IMG/VR virus record: IMGVR_UViG_3300025130_000002
Span: 1-41,588 of that record
Length of the DNA stretch: 41,588 nt
From: a virus
Reading direction: 5' to 3' (one strand)
Shown: one piece after another, positions 6,402 to 15,880 of the stretch
Layout: the number at the start of each line of letters is the position of its first letter
How positions within the stretch are numbered: position 1 is the first letter of the stretch
Made by a program: the position numbers and the translations under genes
The notes under the pieces: generated by a model
What the model was told of the DNA's origin: nothing
What the model saw: only the letters and a program-made list of their open reading frames with translations
Database searches by the model: none

Positions 6402-7085
6402 CTACGGCTTGACGCTCGGCAAGCCCAGGTGCGTGGCCTGCCGCGGCCCGACGCTGACGGCGCCAGGACGGTCGTTGCCGAAGCCGTGCTGCTGCTGGCA
6501 GGCGATGACGACCTGATCGGTCTTGGGGCCGAAGTTGCCGGTGACCGGCAGGGTGATGTTGCCGGGCGGCCTCAGCGAGTGCGCGTTCAGCGCCTTCTGC
6601 AGGTTCTTGACGCTGTCGCTGTCCCGCTGGCCGGACTTCAGCTTCGACAGGTAGGTGGCTCCACCACCACCGCTTCCGCCGCCACTGCTGCCGCCGCTCT
6701 GCCCAGGGAACTGCGGGCGTCGGTGGTTGTTGTAGCCGCCGGGCGGGTTGCGCTCCTCGTAGTGCAGGTGCGGGCCGGTCGAGTTGCCGGTCGTCCCGAC
6801 GTTGCCGATCTGCTGACCGGCGTTGACGTTCTGACCAGCGCTCACCATGGTCCGCGACAAGTGCGCGTACAGGTGCTTGACGCCACCGGTGTCGATGACG
6901 ACGTGAGCGCCATACGCACGCCCCATCCCGCCCCACCCGACGTGGACAACCTTCCCGGCAGCGGCTGCCACGACCTGAGCGCCGGTCGGGGCGGCGTAGT
7001 CGAACGCGCCGTGGTAACCGCGAGCCCACGAACCCTTGCGGTCGTAGGACGTGGTGACGGCATATCCAGGACACGGGTTGACCAT
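6402..7085 (-). CDS. M23 endopeptidase endolysin with peptidoglycan-binding domain
   Basis: This 227-residue lysin cuts peptide bonds in host peptidoglycan at the end of infection. The M23 zinc peptidase domain covers about residues 1-125. GYHGAFDYAAPTG supplies the HxxxD pair (H25, D29) and GPHLHYE the HxH pair (H106, H108), with the family's HLYAHL at 71-76. A Gly/Ser linker (128-142) leads to a helical peptidoglycan-binding domain (about 145-227, SVKNLQKAL and NFGPKTDQVV). There is no signal peptide, so it needs the holin encoded directly upstream, with which its start overlaps by one base. All catalytic residues are present. Some tail-associated lysins look alike, but the adjacent holin favours the lysis role. 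Confidence 0.88.
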   Translation of the reverse strand: MVNPCPGYAVTTSYDRKGSWARGYHGAFDYAAPTGAQVVAAAAGKVVHVGWGGMGRAYGAHVVIDTGGVKHLYAHLSRTMVSAGQNVNAGQQIGNVGTTGNSTGPHLHYEERNPPGGYNNHRRPQFPGQSGGSSGGGSGGGGATYLSKLKSGQRDSDSVKNLQKALNAHSLRPPGNITLPVTGNFGPKTDQVVIACQQQHGFGNDRPGAVSVGPRQATHLGLPSVKP

Positions 7086-7690
7086 CAGTCGTCTCCTTCT
7101 CCGGGGGAGTAGTCGTCATCAACCTCAACCGGAGACAGGTCCTGCTCCTCGATGGAGACGGGGTCGTAGTTCGGGTCCGGCGGGTACTCCACCGACCCGT
7201 CCTCGGCCTCGACGGGCTCCGGCGGGTTGATGGTCGGGTCGTCGGGGTGGTCGTTGACGACGGGCTCGTCTGCCACTGGCTTCTCCTTCCGCGAGGTTCG
7301 CTTCTTCGCATTCTTCGTCGTGTCGCCCGGCTTGGCGTGTTTGCCAGGTGAACGAGCAGCGACACCTTCGCTCTCGCGTGCCGGGAGCGGGTAGTCACTC
7401 GGAGAGACCGGCGGTGGCATCTCCTGCGTGCCGACCTTGTTCTCCACGTAGTCGCGGGTCAGCCAGCCGACCAGGCCGCCGACCGCGGCGGAGGCGATGT
7501 TGCCGAGGATGGACAGGGCCTCGTCGGCGACGCCGCCGGTCTCCGGCTCGGTCGCCCCGAACAGGCCGTACCGCAGCGAGATGCCCCACAGCGACAGGGC
7601 GATGATCCCGAACAGGGCCGTCAAGATGATGAACCCGAGCGTCCTGATGGCTTCCCGGTTGAGATGGTGGCGAACGGGAGGCGAGGCCAC
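7085..7690 (-). CDS. Two-span holin with long acidic tail
   Basis: A 201-residue protein with two hydrophobic spans, about residues 16-37 (FIILTALFGIIALSLWGISL) and 61-77 (ILGNIASAAVGGLVGWL), followed by a 110-residue charged, proline-rich cytoplasmic tail. Two spans next to an endolysin gene is the standard class II holin arrangement, forming the membrane lesion that releases or activates the lysin. The GTG start has GAAAGGAG six bases upstream. The unusually long tail, basic in the middle and strongly acidic at the end, might regulate timing; that is inference. Confidence 0.8.
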   Translation of the reverse strand: MASPPVRHHLNREAIRTLGFIILTALFGIIALSLWGISLRYGLFGATEPETGGVADEALSILGNIASAAVGGLVGWLTRDYVENKVGTQEMPPPVSPSDYPLPARESEGVAARSPGKHAKPGDTTKNAKKRTSRKEKPVADEPVVNDHPDDPTINPPEPVEAEDGSVEYPPDPNYDPVSIEEQDLSPVEVDDDYSPGEGDD

Positions 7691-7753
7691 TGTGAGCTCC
7701 TTTCGTCGGTCGACAGCCTATGCCTTCGCGGTGACGCTGTCGGTACTCACGGG

Positions 7754-10700
7754 CTAGGCCCAGTACTGGTAGCCGATGTGCAGGTAGAAGGACTCGTTGT
7801 AGTAGCCGTAGTGAGCGTTGTTGGCCGCCGCTCCCGAGCCGAAGAGCAGGCCACCGAAGTCGGACCTGGCCACCACGCCGGCGGCCCATCCGGTGATGTC
7901 GTAGCTCTGGGTCGCGCCTTTGCCGATGTAGTGCTCGGAGTGGCGCTCGGACCGGCCGAAGTGGGTGAGATGGCCGGGCTCGCCGCCGGTGGCGTTGTGC
8001 CAGCCGACGTCCATGTCCTTGCCGCCGCCGTTGTAGGAGTGGACGCAGGTGGCCTGGAACCCGACGTAGGTGACCGCGTGCAGGTTGGCGACGTTGAGAC
8101 GGTTGAAGCCCACTGCCGAGATCAGGTTCCCCTGGTTGGAGCTGTAGTAGCCCTCGTAGGTGTACTGGGTGTTGTCAGTCCGGTAGTCGCCGTTGCCGCG
8201 GTAGCTGCACGCCCACTTCGACCACTGGCCGTACTCGGCGTACTGCAGCTGGCGGATGGTCACCGAGGTCGTACCCGAGCTCGATGCCTGGTAGCTGTAC
8301 GCCCCGGACTGGTCGCCGAGGTAGGACGCCGAGTAGGTGCCCGAGCTGGACACCGAGTAGGACGCCGAGCCGTTCGTCAGCGTCACGGTGGCCAGCACAC
8401 TCGAGCCGGACTTGAACTGCACGGAGCCGACCGGCGTGCCCTGGGCAGCGCTGACCGTCGCCGTCAGCGTCCGACTGCCGCCGTTCTGGGTGCCGCCTCC
8501 GCTGATGGAGCAGCTGGTGCTGACCTGGACGACGTTGACCGATGGGTCGAGGGTCTGGTACCCGGGAAGACGGTTGGCCGACGCCGGAGCCCAGGTGTTG
8601 GCCGAGCGCACCATCGCCAGTGGGGCGTGGCTGACCGGTGCGGCCGACCCGCCTGGGTTCTCGCTGGTCAGGGTGATCGCCCCCGGCGTCCATCGGCACT
8701 CGAACCTGTTGTGGTAGAGCGCCGGGTACCCGTTGGTGATCGCCGAGACGAAGGCCATCGCCTTGAAGATGCTGGTGCCGCCGGCGGTGTAGGCGGCCGT
8801 TGCTCGGACGGCTGTCGTCGTCGATAGCGTGCCGGAGCTGACCCAGCTTGACGACGAGTGCGTGTGGAACTCGCTGTGACCGCCGCCGGCCTCTGCTCCG
8901 ACCTGGTGCTGGAAAATGTTGGCTTGGACGTACGCAGTCACGTAGTAGTCGATCGTCAGCACTCCGGGACCGGGTGCGGTGAACTCCATCCGCTTGACGT
9001 TCGGGATGTCGGTGAAGACCGAGCCGCCGGCTTGGGGTGGGGTGTTGGTGCTGGAGGACAGCGCCACCGTCCACACCATCGGCACCGACAGCGGCGCGTT
9101 CGGGTTCATCCAGATGGCGCCGTCCTCGAACGGGTTGTCCGGGTCGTCGGCCGGCGTCGGGCTGGTGGTGGTGGGGACGTGCAGGACGCTCTGGCTGCCG
9201 GAGCCGAGGTCCAGGCTCTCCAGGTAGCTCTTGGTGACCGGGTCACTGGGGAAGTAGGGGTCGCGCAGACCAGTGATGGCTCCGGGCTGGTCGCCGATCT
9301 CGGTCAGCTGGTAGTACTTCACCACGTACGGGCCCAGCGGGACGCTGCTGCCCCAGCCGTCGCTTGGACGCTCGATCGAGAACGTCATCAAGGACGACGT
9401 GATCTCCGGCTGGGTGTGCGTGAAGGACCACGTGTAGGACTGGTCCGTCCCGTCCGGGACCGCGCTCGGTCCGTCCTTCCAGATGAAGCCGGAACCGAAC
9501 CGGTACCTGGCGCCGCCGACCGGGCCGTTGACGACGGCGTCGACCCGGTAGGTCTTCCCGACCACGAACTTCCCGTAGTACTTGCCTTGCTCGGTGAAGA
9601 ACCGGGCCTGGCCGCCGTGGTCCTGTGGGTTGCTGTTGGCGGTGACGCTGACGCCGCCGGGGATGACGACGGGCCTCGTCTGCGGCCAGGCCCACCCGTA
9701 GCCGAGGGCGTTCTGCCAGAACGTCGACCCCGGCGGGTCGCCGATGCCGTTGTTGACCTCGAGGATGTCAAGGCTGTACTGCGGCGTCTCGACGTCGTAG
9801 ACCGGCTCCAGCTCGAGCGTGTTGGTCTTCACCACGCCGGGCTTGATCGTGGTGACGTAGTCCTGGCCGGGGACGGTGACGCCGGTGGTCAGCACGCCAC
9901 CGGGGGCGGTGAGCTGGCGCATCCCGCGGAAGACCTGGACCGAGTCGATGATGACGTCGGCGTCGGCGCCCTCGAGCCGGATGACCGGGCAGAAGTAGTA
10001 CCCGTCGTGCGGTCCGTCAGGGTCTGAGTCGGTCCAGCTCTTGGCGGTCCCCTCGGGGGCGTCGAGCGGAAGGTCTCCGACCGGCACCCGGCCGTTCATG
10101 TAGCACTCGATGTTGGCCCAGGTGTCGGCGTCCCAGGTGTCGGTGATGTTGACTCGGTTGATCCCCCAGACAACGGCCTTGGTGGCAGGCTGCGGGGCGT
10201 GGACGTCGTCGCGGGCGACGTTGTTGGAGTAGAACGCCATCCCGACGCTGATGGTCCACGGCCCGGTCGAGCCGGTGTGGTCCTTCAGCGCCCTGGCCAG
10301 GACGGCGATCCGGTAGGTGTACTCGCCGGCCGACTTGCCCAGCCCGGACACGCCGTAGGGGATCGGCCGGGCGCCGGAGAACGCCTCGCGACCCCACTCG
10401 ACGGTGATCGAGCTCGTCGTCTGCAGCCGGATGTATCCGTCGACGGTCTCGCTGGGGACGCCGAACCCGTCCGGGTGCTCCCAGGAGAAGATGTTGCCCG
10501 GATGGGACGAGACCGGCTCGGTCGGCCGCCAGGTGCCGGCGGCACCGTCGGGGTTGTCGGTGTTCGGAGGGTTCCATGACGTCGGCTCGAACCAGTTGGC
10601 CAGTACCGTCTCGTTCACCGGGGCTCTGGTCGGGGCGTCCCCGGCGAACCACTTGCCGGGGTTGGCGTCGTTCGGTGGACCTCCCATCCAGTACAGCCCT

Positions 10701-10843
10701 TGACCCTCCTTGGGGTCGGTGGTCGAGCCGTCGTTGGTAGCGCCGACGTTGGCGAACTGAGTGGCGTCCAGGACGTGGGAGTGAGCGTTGACCGGCAGCG
10801 CCTTCTTCTGCCCCGTGCTGTCGGTGTAGTAGCCGGATGGCAC
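7754..10843 (-). CDS. Large minor tail / fibre protein with Ig-like domain
   Basis: A 1029-residue virion protein. The N terminus (PVNAHSHVLDATQF) is a fibre attachment-like segment with an HxH pair. The middle is beta-rich with Trp-dense carbohydrate-binding-like stretches. Residues around 780-870 form a bacterial Ig-like domain (TLTATVSAAQGTPVGSVQFKSG). The last 160 residues are a beta-sandwich (YEGYYSSNQGNLISAVGF, YLHIGYQYWA) with the same layout as the end of the 413-residue protein at 15881-17122. GTG start with TAGGAGG upstream. It probably forms an adhesin contacting cell-surface glycan. A central DHGGQARFF-type segment could be a second carbohydrate module. Confidence 0.75.
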   Translation of the reverse strand: MPSGYYTDSTGQKKALPVNAHSHVLDATQFANVGATNDGSTTDPKEGQGLYWMGGPPNDANPGKWFAGDAPTRAPVNETVLANWFEPTSWNPPNTDNPDGAAGTWRPTEPVSSHPGNIFSWEHPDGFGVPSETVDGYIRLQTTSSITVEWGREAFSGARPIPYGVSGLGKSAGEYTYRIAVLARALKDHTGSTGPWTISVGMAFYSNNVARDDVHAPQPATKAVVWGINRVNITDTWDADTWANIECYMNGRVPVGDLPLDAPEGTAKSWTDSDPDGPHDGYYFCPVIRLEGADADVIIDSVQVFRGMRQLTAPGGVLTTGVTVPGQDYVTTIKPGVVKTNTLELEPVYDVETPQYSLDILEVNNGIGDPPGSTFWQNALGYGWAWPQTRPVVIPGGVSVTANSNPQDHGGQARFFTEQGKYYGKFVVGKTYRVDAVVNGPVGGARYRFGSGFIWKDGPSAVPDGTDQSYTWSFTHTQPEITSSLMTFSIERPSDGWGSSVPLGPYVVKYYQLTEIGDQPGAITGLRDPYFPSDPVTKSYLESLDLGSGSQSVLHVPTTTSPTPADDPDNPFEDGAIWMNPNAPLSVPMVWTVALSSSTNTPPQAGGSVFTDIPNVKRMEFTAPGPGVLTIDYYVTAYVQANIFQHQVGAEAGGGHSEFHTHSSSSWVSSGTLSTTTAVRATAAYTAGGTSIFKAMAFVSAITNGYPALYHNRFECRWTPGAITLTSENPGGSAAPVSHAPLAMVRSANTWAPASANRLPGYQTLDPSVNVVQVSTSCSISGGGTQNGGSRTLTATVSAAQGTPVGSVQFKSGSSVLATVTLTNGSASYSVSSSGTYSASYLGDQSGAYSYQASSSGTTSVTIRQLQYAEYGQWSKWACSYRGNGDYRTDNTQYTYEGYYSSNQGNLISAVGFNRLNVANLHAVTYVGFQATCVHSYNGGGKDMDVGWHNATGGEPGHLTHFGRSERHSEHYIGKGATQSYDITGWAAGVVARSDFGGLLFGSGAAANNAHYGYYNESFYLHIGYQYWA

Positions 10844-10853
10844 TGACGGCCTC

Positions 10854-11354
10854 CTAGTTCTCGGCGATGAAGGCGATGTCGTCCAGGTAGATCCTCGCCG
10901 TCGTCACGGTAGACGGCGAGAAGCGCTGGTTGAGGTTCACCCCGACGACGTCGCCGGTCTCCTGGACGTCGACCCTGGTGCCGTTGTCACTGACGATCCA
11001 GGGCTTCCAGCCGAAGTCGTTGGGGTTGCGCATGCTGTAGCCGACGACGGTGAAGACGCGCCACCGGCCCGGGCGGGCGCCGGCCGGGAGGGTGGCGATG
11101 CGGTCCGAGGTCTGGCTGGTGCCGATGTCCAGCGGCGGCTTGCTCACCTCGCCGCGCAGGTAGACCACGCCGCCCACCCGTCGCCACTGCACCGGGTAGG
11201 AGCTGGAGTAGTTGCTCCACCCGTTGGTCAGCGCCAGCTGGTCCCAGCCGGTGTCGCCGCTGTGGACGTGACCGACCTCGGCATAGCCGTGGGTGTGCTC
11301 GGCGAGCGGGACGGCGGTCTTGTCCGCGGCACTGCTGACGACGTGCAGGACCAT
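10854..11354 (-). CDS. Receptor-binding-tip paralogue A
   Basis: A 166-residue protein with a short HxH-bearing N terminus (LAEHTHGYAEVGHVH) and a beta-rich domain starting DTGWDQLALTNGW, through GGVVYLRGEV and IATLPAGARPGRW to DDIAFIAEN. The following domain in the 156-residue neighbour and the C-terminal 110 residues of the 1344-residue fibre share the same order of motifs, so the three are paralogous tip domains. The ATG shares a base with the upstream TGA. Likely a host-range determinant attached to the fibre; binding target unknown. Confidence 0.7.
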   Translation of the reverse strand: MVLHVVSSAADKTAVPLAEHTHGYAEVGHVHSGDTGWDQLALTNGWSNYSSSYPVQWRRVGGVVYLRGEVSKPPLDIGTSQTSDRIATLPAGARPGRWRVFTVVGYSMRNPNDFGWKPWIVSDNGTRVDVQETGDVVGVNLNQRFSPSTVTTARIYLDDIAFIAEN

Positions 11355-11824
11355 CACGCGCTCACGAAGCGGATGTTGTCCAGCGAGACCCACTGCTCGG
11401 TGGTGATGGCGTCAGTCTGGGCCGTCCATTGGAAGATGCTGACGTAGCCAAGCCACGAGACGTTGATCCGAGTCGCGTGGATGACGTACCCGCCCTTGGC
11501 GTAGGAGTTCGCGCAGTTGAAGGCCAGCGACCGGTCCGGCCAGAACCCGGCTGGCAGCGTCGAGATGACCTCGGTGGTGCCGAGGGTGGACGGGATGGCC
11601 CGGGCCAGGCCGCGCAGGTAGACCACGCCGTTGAGCTTGCGGAAGCCAGGGACGGCGTACGGCGAGCCCTGGGCCACCCACTTCGATGTCAGCGCCAGGT
11701 CGATCCAGCCGGTGTCGGTGACGTGGCTGTGGTCGACCGGGGAGTAGGCGCCGTCGTGGTGGTGCGCGGTCGGCGGGACGGGACGGCGTACCCCGGCGGC
11801 GTCGACGTAGGTCATCACGGCCAT
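11354..11824 (-). CDS. Receptor-binding-tip paralogue B
   Basis: A 156-residue protein, MAVMTYVDAAGVRRPVPPT then HHHDGAYSPVDHSHV and the tip domain DTGWIDLALTSKW, NGVVYLRGLA, ISTLPAGFWPDRS, ending VSLDNIRFVSA. The same domain occurs in paralogue A and at the end of the long fibre. The start at 11824 is chosen for its GAGGAT ribosome site; MTYVDAAG three codons later is an alternative. Its N terminus overlaps the C-terminal codons of the fibre gene by less than it would from the longer upstream frame, supporting this choice. Confidence 0.7.
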   Translation of the reverse strand: MAVMTYVDAAGVRRPVPPTAHHHDGAYSPVDHSHVTDTGWIDLALTSKWVAQGSPYAVPGFRKLNGVVYLRGLARAIPSTLGTTEVISTLPAGFWPDRSLAFNCANSYAKGGYVIHATRINVSWLGYVSIFQWTAQTDAITTEQWVSLDNIRFVSA

Positions 11825-11834
11825 GGGTACATCC

Positions 11835-14800
11835 TCACTGGTCGGCGTAGTACTGGCAGTTGATGGCGACCCAGGTGTTGTTGTAGTAGCCGGACTCGGC
11901 TCGCAACACCCCATCGGGCTGAATGTTGAGGCGGGCGAAGGCGTTGGGGTAGCAGGTGCCGGGGAGGATGACGATATGGCTCGGTCGGTACCCCGTCGGC
12001 AGAGTAGTGATGGCGGCTGCGGTCCCGCTCTTGACCAGCCCTTGGATTTCGACGACTCCGTTGGCGTGCTTGCGGTAGCGCGGCGGGGTGAAGGTCGCGT
12101 CGTAGACGACCCATCCGTTGAGCAGCGACATCGTCTGCCAGGCCAGGTCCGGGGCGAAGGGGTACTCGATGGTGACGTGTGTGCTGTCCACGCTCGAGGT
12201 GTTCAGCCCTCGCACCGTCCAGTGGCTGTAGTGCCAGCCGTTGCTGTAGCCATTGACGGCCATGTTCGCGCCGGAGTTCTGCCATCCCTCCAGCCGCACC
12301 ACGTCGCCCTTGGTGAACGCCTTGACGACGCTCTTGCTCACAACCACGTTGAAGCCGGCAGAGGCGTAAGCGGAGGCGGCCGCCTCGGGGAGGAAATCGG
12401 CGCCGTTGAGGGTCCATCGGAACACCCGATGCCCGGTCGTCTGGCTGGGGAAGTCGATCGTGGCCTTCAACTCGTACAGGCCGGTCCGGGGGATCGTCAC
12501 CGCGCCGGGGTTGCTTGCCGACCACATCTGCGACACCCAGCCGTTCAGGCCGGCAGGGGTGATGTCGTTCCAGAACGTCATCACCGTGAAGGCGCTGGTG
12601 GCGATGGACTGCGTGCCGGTGCCTCGGAGCTCGAGGAGCGGCACCCCGAGGTCCGGCCCCTTGCCGAGCACCAGGGTGTTGCTCTGGTGCTCCTGGACCC
12701 AGACCCGGTCGTCGACCGCCAAGCTTCCGACCAGCGTCGTCGGAGCGGACGGCAACGGGCTGGCGTCCCCGTCCAGGCGCACCTGCAGCGGGTTGGTACC
12801 GGTCACCGTGCCCCAGCGGAACTTCTGGTCGTAGCCGTGGTCGTGGGTCACGGGGATGCCGGCCACGGCTCCGGTGGCGCTCTCGTCGACCCACAGCTGG
12901 CCCGGCTTGAGCACCGGCGGGTCGGTGGTGCGGACGAAGCCGGAGACCGACAGCATCCCGGTCACGTCGAGGTCACCGGTGATGGTGCCGCCGGTGGCCG
13001 AGACGTAGCCGGAGTGCGCGTGCCCGTCAGTGGCGTACTGGCTGTGGGTGTGCCCGATCTGGGCCCAGTCGCCGGCGTGGCTGTGCCCGACCGGGGAGTA
13101 GACCCCGGCGTGGATGTGGTTGAGCGCGGCGTAGTTGGCCGGGTCGAAGACGGGGTCGGCGTGCCCGGTGGCGTCGTCCTCGCGGATCCAGATCAGCCCC
13201 GGAAGGCTGGTGAAGTCGGCCGGGTCGGAGCCGACTCGCGCCGTCTGGTCCGAGGACAGCAGGCCGCTCACCCGGAGCGCGCCGGTCATCGTGTCGCCGG
13301 AGACGTTGACGTAGTCGCTGTCGTGGGCGTGGCTGGACGGCGACTTCGTGCTCAGCAGGACGTCGACCTCGGACTCGGTGTAGTACCTCCCGTCGTGCTC
13401 GCTGCTGGCCGCGTGGGTGCTGATGGCGGAGCTCACCTGCGCCGGGGAGGAGTACCAGGCGTCGACCGTGGTCCGGTTGACCGAGATCGAGTCGGCGGCG
13501 ACAGTGATGCCGGTCCCGGCGCCGATGTCGAAAGTGCGGTTGGCCGACAGGTCGCCGCCTCCGGTCAGGCCCGCTCCGGCGGTGACCGTGCGTGTGGTCG
13601 GCGGCGCGCCGACGTTGGACGCACCGAGCACGACCGTGCCGGTCAGGCCGTTGACGCTCTGCACCCCGCCGGAGGCCAGCTGGGTCCAGCTGGCGTCGGC
13701 GGCTACCGAGGTGGCGTCGGCCGGGCTGGTGGCGCCGACGTAGACCCAGGTGCCGGCCGGGCTGGCGACGATGACGTTGTCGCCCCGGTACAGCCCGGTC
13801 GGGTCATAGGTGGACAGCGTCTTGCGCGCCGTGGTGTCGGCCGCCGAGAAGTAGTTGGCCGTGCGGACAGCAGGCAGATGCGCGTTGGGGACCAGGCCGT
13901 CTGCGCCCAGCGGGGCGTACCCGGAAGCCGCCCCGCGGGCGGCGAGCAGCTGGTACTGGACGTGCGGGTCGGCGGAGGCGGTGTGCGTGCCGAGGGCCGA
14001 GGCGGCAGCCGAGGACGCCGCACCGGCCGGCTCGTACCAGGCGTCGACGGCTGCTCTGTTGATCTCCACGCTGTCGGCCAGCACGGTGATCCCGGTCCCG
14101 GCGCCGATGTCGAGGGTGCGGTCGGCTGACAGCGCGCCACCACCGGCCAGGCCGGCTCCGGCAGTGACCACCCGGGTCGTGGGCACGTAGGCGTGGGTGT
14201 GGTCACCGACGGCTACCGTGGACGAGGTCGTGCCGGTCGGCAGCCGGGCGAAGGCCAGCGTGCCCGAGGCGATCTCGGTAGCGCCGTGGGTGTGGGCGGC
14301 TGCTGCGGCGTTGAGCTCGGCCAGGGTCGGGCGCTTGTGGACGTGGTCGGCCCGGGCCACCGTGGCCGACACGCCGATGGCTGCGGACAGGCCGAGGTCG
14401 GCCGGAGGGTTGGCCGGGTACTGGACGTGCAGCAGGTCACCGGCGGCCGTGCCGCCTTCGGCCGTGGTCAGGTGCGTCTTGGGCGCCAGGGTGGCGATCA
14501 GGCCGGAGTGGTCGGACGAGCCGTGGTCGGCCAGGGCGACGTAGAGGCCGGAGTGGTCGTGGGTGCCCGACCCACCCAGCTGGGACCACGAGGAGGAGTC
14601 GCCCGGGATGTCGGTGAAGTACAACGGGCCGGAGGCGCCGGTGACGTCGACGTACAGCCCGAACCCGTCCACGATCACCGCACCGGTCGGTGGGCCTTCA
14701 CCGGCAGTGATGGACAGCTCGTTGCTGACCCCCGGCGGGACCACGTTCACCATCCCGTGGAACGTGGCACGCATCGGGCGGATGGTGGCCAGCACCGATC

Positions 14801-15869
14801 CGTCGATGGACCGGAAGTCGAACTGGTTGGCCCCCGCGGACAGCTCGCCGCGACGGTTGCCGACGTTGTCGGCGAACTCGATGGCCGAGTGCGAGGTGTC
14901 GGCCGAGCGCACGACCAGGTCGTTGGTCCGTACCCGGGCCGCCACGTCGAGGTCGCCGGTCATCGCGTCACCGGAGACGTTGACGAAGGTCTGGTCAGCC
15001 AGCGTCCGGGTGTAGCCGCGGGCGGCGTCGAGGTAGTGCGGGTGGTCGTCGGTGCCGAGGTCGGGCAGTGAGGAGTGGGTCGCGCGGGTGTTGGCGATGG
15101 TGAGGTCACCGGTGCCCGGCGTGACCGAGATGCCGACCCCGGCCTTGATGTCGGTGAAGTCGGCCTTGCCGTCCAGCGCGTTCTGCAGGCCGGTGACGGC
15201 GCCGATCGGGTGGGAGTTGATGGCCTCCCGTCCGATGAGCTCGTTGTGGCTCTCGATGACGTTGCCGCCGGTGCTCATCAGCACCCACTGCGCCCCGTCG
15301 AAGGAGTAGACGAAGCCGGTTCGCAGCAGCGTCAAGGACAGGTCGTAGATGGCGATCTCGTCCGGCACGGCGGCGTAGTCGACGTCGAGGAAGGCCTCGT
15401 TCTCGGCCAGCGCCAGCCAGTCGGCGGGCGCCGGCACGGACACCGTCGTCGAGGCGAGCTCGGTGGTGGCGCCGTCGAGCGGGATGACCAGGGTCGAGCC
15501 GGACTGGAACACCAGCTCGAGGACGGGGATGCCGTGGCCGTAGGAGCGGTCGGCCACGGCGTAGGACAGGGTGACCACCAGGTCCTGGACGTCGGCACCG
15601 CCGTCGGGCAGCACGAAGCGCATGGTGGTGATGCCACCGGGGTCCTCGAAGAGGAAGAAGTCGTCCAGCGGCTGGCCACCGAAGCTCAGGTCGGTGTAGG
15701 CGAACTCCACCGAGCCGCCGCGGGTCCACATGTCCCCGCCCCGGGGGTTGGGCGGCTGGACGTCGCCGAGGAAGTGCTGGACGTAGCCGGGGTGGATGTG
15801 ACCGGCCGCGCCCGGAGCCGAACCGATGATCCTCTCGGCGCCGCCCCGCGCGGGGTAGTACGCGGTCAT
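11835..15869 (-). CDS. Long tail fibre (1344 residues)
   Basis: The biggest protein of the window. Residues 1 to about 240 form a distinct N-terminal beta domain. The shaft then alternates classic fibre elements: two NVSGDxMTGxL motifs, two 30-residue TAGAGLxGGGxLSANRT repeats (DNA about 13500-13600 and 14070-14185), and many HxH motifs (HDHSGLY, HVHK, HTHG, HTHAY, HSHAG, HTHSQY, HAHSGY) of the kind that bind metal in T4 long-fibre tips. Near residues 1080-1200 is a C1q-like jelly roll (GLYELKATIDF). The last 110 residues are the same tip domain as the two genes downstream. ATG at 15869. Forms trimeric host-recognition fibres by family analogy. Confidence 0.82.
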   Translation of the reverse strand: MTAYYPARGGAERIIGSAPGAAGHIHPGYVQHFLGDVQPPNPRGGDMWTRGGSVEFAYTDLSFGGQPLDDFFLFEDPGGITTMRFVLPDGGADVQDLVVTLSYAVADRSYGHGIPVLELVFQSGSTLVIPLDGATTELASTTVSVPAPADWLALAENEAFLDVDYAAVPDEIAIYDLSLTLLRTGFVYSFDGAQWVLMSTGGNVIESHNELIGREAINSHPIGAVTGLQNALDGKADFTDIKAGVGISVTPGTGDLTIANTRATHSSLPDLGTDDHPHYLDAARGYTRTLADQTFVNVSGDAMTGDLDVAARVRTNDLVVRSADTSHSAIEFADNVGNRRGELSAGANQFDFRSIDGSVLATIRPMRATFHGMVNVVPPGVSNELSITAGEGPPTGAVIVDGFGLYVDVTGASGPLYFTDIPGDSSSWSQLGGSGTHDHSGLYVALADHGSSDHSGLIATLAPKTHLTTAEGGTAAGDLLHVQYPANPPADLGLSAAIGVSATVARADHVHKRPTLAELNAAAAAHTHGATEIASGTLAFARLPTGTTSSTVAVGDHTHAYVPTTRVVTAGAGLAGGGALSADRTLDIGAGTGITVLADSVEINRAAVDAWYEPAGAASSAAASALGTHTASADPHVQYQLLAARGAASGYAPLGADGLVPNAHLPAVRTANYFSAADTTARKTLSTYDPTGLYRGDNVIVASPAGTWVYVGATSPADATSVAADASWTQLASGGVQSVNGLTGTVVLGASNVGAPPTTRTVTAGAGLTGGGDLSANRTFDIGAGTGITVAADSISVNRTTVDAWYSSPAQVSSAISTHAASSEHDGRYYTESEVDVLLSTKSPSSHAHDSDYVNVSGDTMTGALRVSGLLSSDQTARVGSDPADFTSLPGLIWIREDDATGHADPVFDPANYAALNHIHAGVYSPVGHSHAGDWAQIGHTHSQYATDGHAHSGYVSATGGTITGDLDVTGMLSVSGFVRTTDPPVLKPGQLWVDESATGAVAGIPVTHDHGYDQKFRWGTVTGTNPLQVRLDGDASPLPSAPTTLVGSLAVDDRVWVQEHQSNTLVLGKGPDLGVPLLELRGTGTQSIATSAFTVMTFWNDITPAGLNGWVSQMWSASNPGAVTIPRTGLYELKATIDFPSQTTGHRVFRWTLNGADFLPEAAASAYASAGFNVVVSKSVVKAFTKGDVVRLEGWQNSGANMAVNGYSNGWHYSHWTVRGLNTSSVDSTHVTIEYPFAPDLAWQTMSLLNGWVVYDATFTPPRYRKHANGVVEIQGLVKSGTAAAITTLPTGYRPSHIVILPGTCYPNAFARLNIQPDGVLRAESGYYNNTWVAINCQYYADQ

Positions 15870-15880
15870 GCGCGCCCCTC

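Noticed and set aside
11823-14129. Plus-strand open frame of 768 codons opposite the long fibre
   Set aside because: Val/Gly/Arg/Asp-rich mirror of fibre repeats with no independent support.
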